From assembly GCF_001436735.1 (NCBI RefSeq), contig NZ_AYZE01000015.1, positions 189,215 through 253,214 of the forward strand: a DNA stretch of 64,000 nt, given 5' to 3'. Under the pieces are notes generated by a model. It searched no databases and was not told where the DNA came from. It saw nothing but the letters and a program-made list of their open reading frames with translations. This DNA is from Liquorilactobacillus cacaonum DSM 21116. Lineage in GTDB: Bacteria > Bacillota > Bacilli > Lactobacillales > Lactobacillaceae. Below, piece by piece: positions 20,411 through 28,103 of this stretch (position 1 is the first letter of the stretch; each line of letters begins with the position of its first letter). Position numbers and translations under genes: made by a program.

Positions 20411-20993
20411 TCACTAATTCCTTCTCATTTTTTATTAATAATTTCATATTGACTGCATCTTCATGATTTGATTGATAATATGCTTTCTTTATACCAATAT
20501 TCTTAAACCCAATTATACTATAAAGCTTTTGCGCCCTAATATTACTTAACCTTGTTTCTAAGGACAACGAACTATAATTATTGTACCTTGCACAAGTAAT
20601 CATCGTTTCAATTAAAAACTTTCCCAATCCATGGTCTTGAAAATCTGGTTTCACTGCCACATTAGAAATATGTGCATCTCGCGTATTTTGATTGAAAGAC
20701 GCTCCAATAAATGCAACAAGTTGATCATTTTGTCGCATAATTAAATAAAGTTTGCTTTTTTCATTACGTAACTCACTTTCAAAAATTTCTTCATCCCATG
20801 AATTATCTTCTAGATACACTAATTTTTGTAATTGAGTCATTTCAGCAACATCAGGTACCAACGCTCTGCATAGTAGAAATTCACGATTACTTATAATAAT
20901 CCGTTTGTTGTCAAAAGCTAGTGAAGTATCTTCAAAATGATTAAAACAATAATCCAGTAATTTGTTAAATTTTTTCAACAAGCGACTCATCAT
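20403..20993 (-). CDS. rimI: RimI-type GNAT N-acetyltransferase
   Basis: GNAT-family acetyltransferase related to RimI, which acetylates the N-terminal alanine of ribosomal protein S18. The 196-aa protein has an N-terminal extension of about 40 residues common in lactobacilli. The acetyl-CoA motif follows in the form [18 protein letters not shown], and then [20 protein letters not shown]. The start region overlaps the end of tsaB by 29 nt. ATG at 20990 has slightly better spacing to AGGAG than the one at 20993. Substrate is inferred from gene order. Confidence 0.9.
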   Translation of the reverse strand: MMSRLLKKFNKLLDYCFNHFEDTSLAFDNKRIIISNREFLLCRALVPDVAEMTQLQKLVYLEDNSWDEEIFESELRNEKSKLYLIMRQNDQLVAFIGASFNQNTRDAHISNVAVKPDFQDHGLGKFLIETMITCARYNNYSSLSLETRLSNIRAQKLYSIIGFKNIGIKKAYYQSNHEDAVNMKLLIKNEKELVNG

Positions 20994-21687
20994 TACTCTC
21001 CTGATTTTTTTCTAGCCATTGACTTTCAGCTTGTGTTAATCTCAGATATTTTGGAACAAAACTATGGATATCAACAGGTTCTTGAGCGAGTCCCATTATG
21101 CCCAAATAATATGCTTGTGGATAATCAAGCTCATTGGCAGAAAACTGAATTTCTTTATCTTTAAGGACAATTTTTATTCTTTCAGCAAATTTATGACTAT
21201 CTACTCCTACAAAAAATAATCGCTTATAGTCAGACAACTTTTCAAGTAACTTTTCTAACGGAATATGTTGATCTACTATTACATTTTTAAGCTGATTATT
21301 TTCTCTGAGATACGCTCCTGCAAAAACATTATCCCGTCTTGCATCAAAAATCGGAATGATTACTGTATTAACTTCATTAATTGGTGCAGCCAAAACAGCA
21401 AGGCTAGAAACACCAACTAATTCTTTTGAAAGCGTATATGCAAAAGTCTTCGCTGTTGTAACTCCTATTCGTAAACCAGTATACGATCCTGGCCCTTTTG
21501 CAACAACAAAGCGATCAATCTCTGTAATACTCATGTTTACCTGTTTTAATAAATTGGCAATTTGAGGCATTAAAGTTACACTATGATTCTTAGACTGATT
21601 TGTAGTAATTGTTGCTACCAAGTTTTTATTTTTTAATATTGCAATACTCAAAGTTTCATTTGACGTATCTATCGCCAATATATTCAT
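20965..21687 (-). CDS. tsaB: tRNA threonylcarbamoyladenosine biosynthesis protein TsaB
   Basis: Inactive TsaD paralogue that dimerises with TsaD and is essential for t6A formation. The 240-aa protein starts MNILAIDTSNETLSIAI and carries VAKGPGSYTGLRIGVTTAKT. I take ATG 21687, where the family begins; an in-frame ATG 24 nt upstream has no ribosome site. First gene of tsaB-rimI-tsaD. Confidence 0.95.
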   Translation of the reverse strand: MNILAIDTSNETLSIAILKNKNLVATITTNQSKNHSVTLMPQIANLLKQVNMSITEIDRFVVAKGPGSYTGLRIGVTTAKTFAYTLSKELVGVSSLAVLAAPINEVNTVIIPIFDARRDNVFAGAYLRENNQLKNVIVDQHIPLEKLLEKLSDYKRLFFVGVDSHKFAERIKIVLKDKEIQFSANELDYPQAYYLGIMGLAQEPVDIHSFVPKYLRLTQAESQWLEKNQESNDESLVEKI

Positions 21688-21808
21688 TTTATGTTTTCGC
21701 TCCGCTCCCATAACTAAATTCTATGGATAATATTAACACAAATTTACTATAAACAAACTAGTATTCCTATTTTTTAATTATTGTAATATTTTTTTAAGAA
21801 TAAACACT

Positions 21809-21850
21809 AAAAAAACGATGAAGGTACTTTAGTCCACACTCTTCACCGTT
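21809..21850 (-). terminator. Terminator after folT
   Basis: Arms AACGATGAAG (21814-21823) and CTTCACCGTT (21841-21850) with seven T on the minus strand, between folT and tsaB. Confidence 0.8.
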
Positions 21851-21899
21851 TCCACTATTGTAATATTAACTTTCCTAATTTTAAGAAATTTAATTAAAC

Positions 21900-22430
21900 C
21901 TACTCGATTCTTTTGGCAAGTAGCATTAGGGACTTATTTTTACTTGCTAAATACAAAAGAATTATCTGGACTGGAACCATTAATAATTCCTTGATAAATC
22001 TCATTGGAAAAATTGTTAGAAAATTTGCATGGTATAATATTGCAACCCAATACGTATTCATTAGCGCATCTACCAAAAAAATATTCACCAACACCGCTAT
22101 TACTATTCGTGTAACCGTAATATCTTTTTGGTAAAATAAAACACCATATACAAACGCACCTGCAAATGCTGAAATTGTAAATCCTACAAAATATCCCCCA
22201 AGTCCCCCAAAAATCAGAGTACCTAAAATGTCAGCACATGCAGCGCCAATCCCCCCTAGAAGGGGACCAAACCAATAAGACATAAAAAAAACAATTACAA
22301 ACGTGAAACTAATCCTAACAGACCAGATTCCAAACGACAAAAACTTTGCGACTACAATATTTAAGGCAACTAAAAGTGCCATTAATACAAGATTGCGAGT
22401 CGACAAACGCGAAACAAAACTACTATTCAT
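21900..22430 (-). CDS. folT: Folate-specific ECF transporter S component FolT
   Basis: Membrane substrate-binding subunit that captures folate and is energised by a shared EcfA-A'-T module encoded elsewhere. The 176-aa protein has six predicted membrane helices with the S-component pattern (FLSFGIWSVRISFTFVIVF; FGPLLGGIGAACADILG). ATG 22430 is chosen because GAGGAG lies 9 nt upstream; the in-frame ATG three codons earlier touches that ribosome site. A THF riboswitch precedes the gene, which supports folate over other vitamins. Confidence 0.92.
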   Translation of the reverse strand: MNSSFVSRLSTRNLVLMALLVALNIVVAKFLSFGIWSVRISFTFVIVFFMSYWFGPLLGGIGAACADILGTLIFGGLGGYFVGFTISAFAGAFVYGVLFYQKDITVTRIVIAVLVNIFLVDALMNTYWVAILYHANFLTIFPMRFIKELLMVPVQIILLYLASKNKSLMLLAKRIE

Positions 22431-22456
22431 ATAAGACATCTCCTCTTTGGAGTTGC
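22431..22456 (-). promoter_or_regulatory. folT Shine-Dalgarno and masking hairpin
   Basis: AACTCC and GGAGAT face each other across the short loop AAAGA just before folT, so the ribosome site GAGGAG can be paired away. An alternative hairpin GCCGCA/TGTGGC (about 22455-22471) shares its 5' arm with riboswitch helix P1. This layout fits translational control with ligand switching expression off. Confidence 0.65.
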
Positions 22457-22467
22457 CACAAAAAATG

Positions 22468-22561
22468 CGGCGAATGCGAAAATAAAACCGCAGGTAAAAA
22501 CCTTTCGTCTAAAAGACACATTCCGTCCTTTTAGCACTTAACGCTTTATTCTCTACCCCGA
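22468..22561 (-). ncRNA. THF riboswitch aptamer upstream of folT
   Basis: On the minus strand the leader reads CGGGGTAGAGAAT, then GCGTTAAGTG, a stem with arms CTAAAAG and CTTTTAG, ACGAAAGG, CCTGCGGT, and ATTTTCGCATTCGCCG. These correspond to the conserved blocks of the tetrahydrofolate riboswitch known from Streptococcus and Lactobacillus folT genes: P1 (CGG/CCG), the GTA and GCATTCG internal loop, P2 (GAGAAT/ATTTTC) and the GCGTTAAGTG core. Length is about 94 nt, as expected. Confidence 0.92.
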
Positions 22562-22585
22562 AATTTGTACTTTACGTACTTTAAC

Positions 22586-22615
22586 AGTGTATCATATTAA
22601 AACATATGTTGTTAA
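22586..22615 (-). promoter_or_regulatory. Putative folT promoter
   Basis: -35 TTAACA (22610-22615) and -10 TACACT (22586-22591) on the minus strand, 18 nt apart, 25 nt upstream of the riboswitch. Confidence 0.55.
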
Positions 22616-22725
22616 TTTTTTTATTTTCCCAACTAAATTGCTAACATTGTATAAAAATATTCTATAATAGTAATAGTAAAGTATTTGCTTATCATTACCA
22701 CTATTAAATACAGGAGGAACAATAT

Positions 22726-23601
22726 ATGAATCCAAACGAGCAAACTATCAAAATTACATCACCCCAAGTCGATGAATATGAGGATATTGTCTATTCCCAA
22801 ATAAAAGAAAGCTGGAATACTCGCGAATTAAAAATGTCGCTGTTGGTACCTAGAACAGATAACCTCAAACCAGCAATTTTGTACTTTCCTGGAGGTGGTT
22901 TTACTACATCTAATTACCACAAATTTATTCAACTACGTCTTGCGTTAGCAAAAGCTGGAATGGTAGTTGCTTCAGCTCAATATCGACACATTCCCGATAA
23001 GTTTCCATGTTTAATTGAGGATGCAAAAAAAGCACTTGTATATTTAAAAAACAACAGTGCTAATTACCATATTGATACCAACAAAATTGCAGTAATTGGA
23101 GATTCAGCAGGTGGCTACTTAGCCCAATTAATGGGAGTTACAAGTAATTCAACACATTTTCTTCCAACTGAAACAACTGCTGAAATCAGTAAAGTTGCTG
23201 CCGTTGTTTCACTATATGGTATTTCTGATTTATCAACAATTGGGGGTACTAAAAATCCTCCCGTTTTTCATAAGGGAACTTCTTCTCCTGAGGCTTTACT
23301 TATACATGGAATTGGTGCTCAAAATAGTTCTTTGACCATTAATGATTCCCCAGAAAAAGCAAAAAAAGCAAGTCCAACAAGTTATGTAACAAATAATCTA
23401 CCTCCTTTTTTACTTTTACACGGAAGTGCCGACACCTTAGTCTCACCTGAACAATCTCAGCACATGTATGAAGCACTTTACAAAAAAAATGTAGATGCCT
23501 CATATATTACTGTAAATGGTGCGGGCCATGGCACAGCTGAATGGTATCAAGATTCAATTATCAATGAAATTAGAGACTGGTTATTGTTAAAGCTCTCATA
23601 G
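22726..23601 (+). CDS. Alpha/beta hydrolase (esterase/lipase-like)
   Basis: Probable carboxylesterase of the BD-FAE/hormone-sensitive-lipase type; substrate unknown. The 291-aa protein has an oxyanion-hole motif YFPGGGF (about residue 50), the nucleophile elbow GDSAGG (about 125), an acid residue in GSADTLVSPEQS and the catalytic histidine in GAGHGT near the C-terminus. There is no signal peptide, so it is probably cytoplasmic. AGGAGG precedes the ATG. It is a monocistronic plus-strand gene at the start of the accessory-looking region. Confidence 0.85.
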   Translation: MNPNEQTIKITSPQVDEYEDIVYSQIKESWNTRELKMSLLVPRTDNLKPAILYFPGGGFTTSNYHKFIQLRLALAKAGMVVASAQYRHIPDKFPCLIEDAKKALVYLKNNSANYHIDTNKIAVIGDSAGGYLAQLMGVTSNSTHFLPTETTAEISKVAAVVSLYGISDLSTIGGTKNPPVFHKGTSSPEALLIHGIGAQNSSLTINDSPEKAKKASPTSYVTNNLPPFLLLHGSADTLVSPEQSQHMYEALYKKNVDASYITVNGAGHGTAEWYQDSIINEIRDWLLLKLS

Positions 23602-23787
23602 ATTTAACAATCCAATCTTGGTTTCATTTAGAAATCTGACCAGCATCGACTAATTTTTAAAATCGTTTTTTTTGTGAAATTCATGTAATATCTTTTGGAA
23701 TATTTTCTCTATTTTCACTTTTAGCCCTTAATTCATGCTACCATCATCTTATTAAGATTAATATTATACGAGACGAGGTTACATATT

Positions 23788-24720
23788 GTGGAAAAATTTT
23801 CTTTAGCTTCAATAAAGTCCTATTTCGATGAAAATAAGACTATTTTCAAAAACAACTGGCTCTTAGGTGGCATAATGTATGTACTCCTAGTAATTGTAGC
23901 TGGCATTTTGTTCTTATTCGATTACGAATTGTTGGCAGTTGGCGTTTCATCAATTTCTACTAGCATTACGTATTTATTATATGGGCAATCAACTTATTTG
24001 ATATTTATAAGTCTTTTAGAAATACTTAGTAGTATTCTTTTGTTTTTCATTATATCGATTGCTGCTTTCTTTGTTCGGTCCACTATTCAATTCGCTATTC
24101 AAGATACTTTGAAAAATGAACTAGCAAAAGTTACTTTTTCAAGAGTTTTCACAAAATTCAAGCAATTGAATAAAAATCAAATACTCCGCTTATTCTTGTA
24201 CCTATCTTTATTTATTTTTCTATGGTTACTGCCACTCATAGTGATTCATGTGTTCACAAGTAAATTAACAATTATTACCTATATATTGCAATTTTTAACT
24301 TTTGTAGTACTTCTCTGGAAAGGTATCACTTATTCTCAATCATTGTTTTTATATCGTGAAAATCAAGCCAGTTTTTTGGGTCAATCGCAACGCTTTGCAT
24401 TAAAGGCAAGCAAACGTTTCATAAGGGACCTCAAGTTTAAATATCTTCTTTTATTAATAGGTCTAGTTATTCCATTGGCAATTTGGATTGGCATTTGGAG
24501 TACCGTTACTTACTTTGGCTTTTATATCTGGGAACCTATTATGATTTATGGTGGGCCTATTGTCGGTACTATTGGATGCTGTTTCTACCTTCCTTTCATG
24601 CAATTTACGTTCGCGCATTTTTATGAAAAAAATGTCACCCCTGATTTACTTGAAAAATCGTTTAGAGAATGCTTTAAGGATGTCAACAAACTAACCGGCG
24701 TAGCTTATAAGAATATTTAA
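23788..24720 (+). CDS. Multi-pass membrane protein, DUF975-like
   Basis: Protein of 310 aa from GTG 23788 (GAGG 9 nt upstream) with about six membrane segments and no catalytic motif. The part SQRFALKASKRFIRDLKFKY followed by a hydrophobic segment resembles the DUF975 pattern, a family of unknown function. It stands alone between intergenic gaps and ends in a very strong terminator. I can assign no function. Confidence 0.75.
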   Translation: MEKFSLASIKSYFDENKTIFKNNWLLGGIMYVLLVIVAGILFLFDYELLAVGVSSISTSITYLLYGQSTYLIFISLLEILSSILLFFIISIAAFFVRSTIQFAIQDTLKNELAKVTFSRVFTKFKQLNKNQILRLFLYLSLFIFLWLLPLIVIHVFTSKLTIITYILQFLTFVVLLWKGITYSQSLFLYRENQASFLGQSQRFALKASKRFIRDLKFKYLLLLIGLVIPLAIWIGIWSTVTYFGFYIWEPIMIYGGPIVGTIGCCFYLPFMQFTFAHFYEKNVTPDLLEKSFRECFKDVNKLTGVAYKNI

Positions 24721-24724
24721 TTTT

Positions 24725-24771
24725 AAAAAACCATACTATTTCAATATTATGTTGAAATAGTATGGTTTTTT
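24725..24771. terminator. Strong bidirectional terminator
   Basis: A perfect 20-bp stem (AAAAAACCATACTATTTCAA and its complement) around a 7-nt loop, with A and T runs built into the arms. Confidence 0.92.
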
Positions 24772-25012
24772 AAATATTGCTTTTAATTATTGCCTCATGT
24801 AATTAAGTTCTTATGGTTAACCGCTATAGTAGCTTTTGCAAGGTATTTTATCATGTTCCTAAGTGCTACTTCTAATGTCCACAAGGCTTTTCCAGTGATT
24901 TTTTAGAGCTGGACATTTATTTACCCTAAATCTCGAAATAAGAGCCTATCGTTTGTATTTAGTAAACCATTTTACTATAATGAACTTACTAAATTAAAAG
25001 GATAATATAATT
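24772..25012. other. Intergenic region with possible decayed coding sequence
   Basis: No intact gene. On the minus strand at about 24795-24870 a short frame reads EVALRNMIKYLAKATIAV before a stop. It has the composition of a real protein end, possibly from a lost transposase or membrane gene, but I cannot identify it. Confidence 0.25.
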
Positions 25013-25669
25013 ATGACAAAAATATTAATTATTGGTGCAACTGGGATGACTGGCAAGTCATTAGTGGCCGAAGCACTTTCAAATGGTTTTTCAGTTGTTG
25101 CAAACGGACGTAATAAAGAAAAACTAAATGCATTAAAGAGTGAATTTTCTGGAATTGAAGTTTTTAACAAAGATGCCTTTGATTTAGTCAAGACAGACTT
25201 TGAAGGTATCGATGTTATTATTGATGCTTTTGCTACTTCACCAGATCAAGCATATTTGCAAATTGATTTAGCTGCACACCTAATTGCGTTATTACGTAAT
25301 ACCACAATTAGAATTGGTTTTATCTTAGGTGCTGGCAGTTTGTACACTGATGAATCAAAAACACAACTCACAAATGATTTAATTGCTTCAGATGAAAGCA
25401 CTAAGCCTTGGCGTGCAACACCTGAAAATCAAGTATACGAATTAGAATTTTTACGTCATGTTAAGAATGTTAATTGGTTCGGTGTATCACCTGGGAGCAA
25501 TTACATACCCGGTAAAAAAGCCGATAACATTTTAGTTGGCAATGATGTTTTACTAGTAAATGAGCAAAATGTATCAGTAACTACTGCAGATACAATGGCA
25601 TTTAAAGTGATTGAAGAAATAAAAAATAATAATCATAATCAAACTCGATTTACCGTAGCTAATGGTTGA
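25013..25669 (+). CDS. NAD(P)-binding Rossmann-fold protein (NAD(P)H-binding/YwnB-like)
   Basis: Atypical short-chain dehydrogenase-like protein of 218 aa. The N-terminus MTKILIIGATGMTGKSLV is the nucleotide-binding glycine motif (GATGMTG), followed by NGRNKEK as the NADP-type basic stretch. The middle GIDVIIDAFATSP and a C-terminal WFGVSPGSNYIPG fit the NAD(P)H-binding family. AAAGGAT precedes the ATG. Substrate unknown; probably an oxidoreductase or NADPH sensor. Confidence 0.8.
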   Translation: MTKILIIGATGMTGKSLVAEALSNGFSVVANGRNKEKLNALKSEFSGIEVFNKDAFDLVKTDFEGIDVIIDAFATSPDQAYLQIDLAAHLIALLRNTTIRIGFILGAGSLYTDESKTQLTNDLIASDESTKPWRATPENQVYELEFLRHVKNVNWFGVSPGSNYIPGKKADNILVGNDVLLVNEQNVSVTTADTMAFKVIEEIKNNNHNQTRFTVANG

Positions 25670-26040
25670 AATTCTTGCTAAAAGAACACTAATCTAACTC
25701 TAGGCTTGCAAAACATTACTATATTATTAATAGTATCAAAGAAAGAATAGCATAATAATAAATGAGTTGATTTATAAGACTCTGGTACAAAGTTGGAGTT
25801 TAATTAAACCTTATCAAATCTTATTGATAGTTAAAATTATTTAGAATCGGAAGTTAACTCACTTCTGTTTTTTTTTATTTGTAAATTTAACTTGCATTTG
25901 TTGTAACTTAATAAAAATTAGGTTCTAAAAAAGCTTTGTAATAGAAGTTTTTTTGGTAAAATTTAGACGTCGACAACATTAAAAAACAATTGATATGTAG
26001 TAGTTAGTTAATTAATTAATCTTTTTGAAAGGAATTTATT
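25670..26040. other. Intergenic region with IS6-repeat-like sequence and a terminator
   Basis: No coding sequence seen. GACTCTGGTACAAAGTT (25778-25794) resembles an IS6-family terminal repeat with three differences from the expected bases. A 7-bp hairpin plus nine T follows at 25848-25876. The remainder is AT-rich. Confidence 0.45.
25848..25876 (+). terminator. Rho-independent terminator
   Basis: Arms CGGAAGT and ACTTCTG followed by nine T on the plus strand, 180 nt after the NAD(P)-binding gene. Confidence 0.65.
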
Positions 26041-26598
26041 ATGTCAAAAAGCAGATTAGAAGCTTTTAGTGATGGCGTTTTTGCTATTATAATAACTATC
26101 ATGGTCTTGGAATTAAAAACCCCAGAAACAGCCTCATGGAATGAACTAATTAAATCATCTTTTTATGAAACTATCTTCTCATATATTTTAAGTTATCTAT
26201 TTGTTGCCAGTTTCTGGATTAGCCATCATATGATCATTTCACCAATTAAAAAAGTTGATCGAACGCTTTTATGGACTAATATTGCTCTATTATTACCCAT
26301 AAGTTTACTTCCTCTGGTAACGAATTGGCAGGGCGAAAATATCGACTCTGTTGCTCCAAGTGTGTGCTATTTAGCAATCTATACTTTATCTGTTTTGGGG
26401 CTATATACATTGGGACGTGTCGCACTTAAGAGAGTTCCAGATGATAAAAAGCAAGAATGTTACACAGAAAATAAGCCTCGTTTTTGGGTGGTTCTGTTTG
26501 GTTTAATTGCTCTTTTAATAACTTTTTTCATTCCCTTTGTTGCTACACTTTCTGTGCTAGGAATATTAATCTTTTGGTTAATAAATTCTAGTAAATAA
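26041..26598 (+). CDS. TMEM175 (DUF1211) family potassium channel
   Basis: Bacterial TMEM175 proteins form potassium-permeable tetrameric channels. The 185-aa protein has the family hallmark RLEAFSDGVFAIIITIMVLEL in its first helix and about six membrane segments, the bacterial single-repeat form. GAAAGGA lies upstream of the ATG. The gene is flanked by two sequences resembling IS6 terminal repeats (25778 and 26607), so it may have arrived with, or survived beside, mobile DNA. Confidence 0.88.
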   Translation: MSKSRLEAFSDGVFAIIITIMVLELKTPETASWNELIKSSFYETIFSYILSYLFVASFWISHHMIISPIKKVDRTLLWTNIALLLPISLLPLVTNWQGENIDSVAPSVCYLAIYTLSVLGLYTLGRVALKRVPDDKKQECYTENKPRFWVVLFGLIALLITFFIPFVATLSVLGILIFWLINSSK

Positions 26599-26606
26599 TT
26601 CATTTA

Positions 26607-26617
26607 GTTCTGGTGCA
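26607..26617 (+). repeat. Solo IS6-like terminal repeat fragment
   Basis: GTTCTGGTGCA matches 11 consecutive bases of the terminal repeat of the element at 13181-13434. No partner repeat or duplication is visible nearby, so it may be a relic or chance. Confidence 0.35.
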
Positions 26618-26625
26618 TCGTTAAA

Positions 26626-26670
26626 AAAACATCGCCCAACATCTCTAATATAGATATTGGGCGATGTTTT
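26626..26670. terminator. Bidirectional terminator after the TMEM175 gene
   Basis: A perfect 14-bp stem, AAAACATCGCCCAA and its complement, with A/T runs in the arms. It separates the convergent TMEM175 and HTH genes. Confidence 0.88.
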
Positions 26671-26793
26671 AATGTATTTTTCAAGAGCTGTTTCGTAAAT
26701 TATAGACCCTAAATAGTTTTTAGCTTAGCTACTTCACTCTTTATGTTGATTACCCAATAATTATGAAGCATTAGCACTAGAAATCTAATTTTC

Positions 26794-27498
26794 TTAATTA
26801 AACGGCCACCATGGAAATCGTTTTGTAATCCTTTTTTCTGCATGAGCATCATAAGAAACATACTGATTACCAGCTTGTTCACGCATCACTATGGGAATCT
26901 GCCTGCGAGAAACAAGACGAATATTCGAAACATAGGATCCTTTATGAGCAATCAATGCCCAGCGATGCTTAGCATTATATTGTCCCGTATAAAATTTTAA
27001 CCAACTTCCACTACCAAAAGGATCGTCAGAAACGAACGCATCAACTCGTTTACTGTTACTATTAACGATAGTCACTTTTCCTTTCTTTTCTGGTACCTTA
27101 TTAGGAAGAACTGCATAGCCATACTCAATTCTCAAAAAAGGATTAGCACGATCAATCCATTCATTTTGCGTAGCACGCCCGTATCCCAATACACTTAACC
27201 ATAAAAAGATAAGAACAAAAATTGCTAAAACAACTAGCAAAAATCGTTTATATTTGCTTTTGTCCCGTACATCTTGACTAATTTTGTTAACCATTGGATT
27301 TCCAGCTCCTTTAAGTAAAATATCTAGAGGAATTCCTAAAAATTCACTTAAATTTACTAATGTATCTAAATTAGGATAACTTAGATTGTTTTCCCAGCGT
27401 GATAGTGTTTGACGAGTAACATGTAATTGATCCGCCACTTGTTGTTGAGTTAAGTGAAGCTCTTTTCTTTTTTTTCGTAATACATTAGCAAATTGCAA
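26794..27498 (-). CDS. Membrane-anchored XRE-type transcriptional regulator
   Basis: The 234-aa protein has an N-terminal Cro/CI helix-turn-helix (residues 4-60, LTQQQVADQLHVTRQTLSRW), a single membrane segment (about 84-105) and a basic extracellular C-terminal domain of about 130 residues that I do not recognise. This build suggests a one-component sensor that binds DNA at the membrane. The start is TTG 27496-27498 with AGGAGG 9 nt upstream. A palindrome 44 nt upstream (AATGTAAC-N11-GTTACATT) may be its operator. Confidence 0.85.
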   Translation of the reverse strand: MQFANVLRKKRKELHLTQQQVADQLHVTRQTLSRWENNLSYPNLDTLVNLSEFLGIPLDILLKGAGNPMVNKISQDVRDKSKYKRFLLVVLAIFVLIFLWLSVLGYGRATQNEWIDRANPFLRIEYGYAVLPNKVPEKKGKVTIVNSNSKRVDAFVSDDPFGSGSWLKFYTGQYNAKHRWALIAHKGSYVSNIRLVSRRQIPIVMREQAGNQYVSYDAHAEKRITKRFPWWPFN

Positions 27499-27541
27499 TT
27501 TAATAGTCCTCCTTAATTTTTAAGTTAGCATAAAAATCGTG

Positions 27542-27568
27542 AATGTAACGCAATTAACATGTTACATT
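27542..27568. promoter_or_regulatory. Palindrome upstream of the HTH regulator, possible operator
   Basis: AATGTAAC and GTTACATT separated by 11 nt, giving a centre-to-centre spacing of about two helical turns. Position and symmetry fit a dimeric HTH regulator controlling its own gene. Confidence 0.5.
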
Positions 27569-27626
27569 GGCGTTTTTTCCATATTAAACAGCCAAAAAAT
27601 TTGAATTTAACTTGTTTTGATTTTAC

Positions 27627-27960
27627 TAAACCTAAAACAGGTTAGCTGTGGTGAAACATTATTTTAAAGATCGTCATTTTAAAAAAATATTATATTGATA
27701 GACAATGATGATTACACAGGCAAGATTGGGGGAGAGATAAGACACATATCAGAAAAAGCAAAAATCGTTCATGTTAACTTCTATTACCCCATTGCTAGTT
27801 ATCATGGTTTTCAATTGCTATGAACAGTTTTAAAACACTAGCTGAGATTGAATGGGCATCCCAATTAGATAAAAAGCAACTTTTTGTGCATCATCAAGTA
27901 ACTACTTCAATTAATTATTTCATTTGATAACTTTTCAGCTTTTCAATTAGTTGATGTTGC
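27627..27960 (+). pseudogene. Decayed IS6-family transposase remnant
   Basis: The stretch from about 27627 aligns by eye with the 5' part of the element at 13181: CCTAAAA, then a short leader ending TTAGCTGTG. GTG at 27651 then opens VKHYFKDRHFKKILY before a stop, which matches the IS6 transposase start. Further on, a frame reading NSFKTLAEIEWASQLDKKQ could be a shortened transposase C-terminus, but this is uncertain. No terminal repeats were found, so limits are approximate. Confidence 0.5.
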
Positions 27961-28103
27961 TTCAATTATTAAAGGAACATGATTAATTTTTTTATCCATC
28001 AAAATTTTATACCAGTTATTTAAAATTTATCTTGTAATCTGTTATTTTCAGTGTTTGAATAATAATTGATGATATTTTTTATTTACGAGAAGGAGTTTGT
28101 GTT

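Larger units (their letters stand above)
27499..28103. other. 605-nt intergenic region upstream of the ClC gene
   Basis: Holds the putative operator of the HTH regulator at its left end, a decayed IS6-family remnant in the middle (about 27627-27960), and the ClC ribosome site at its right end. No intact gene was found. Confidence 0.6.

Noticed and set aside
22346-22534. Plus-strand open frame of 62 codons across the folT leader
   Set aside because: It lies antisense to folT and the THF riboswitch, and has no ribosome site or family resemblance.
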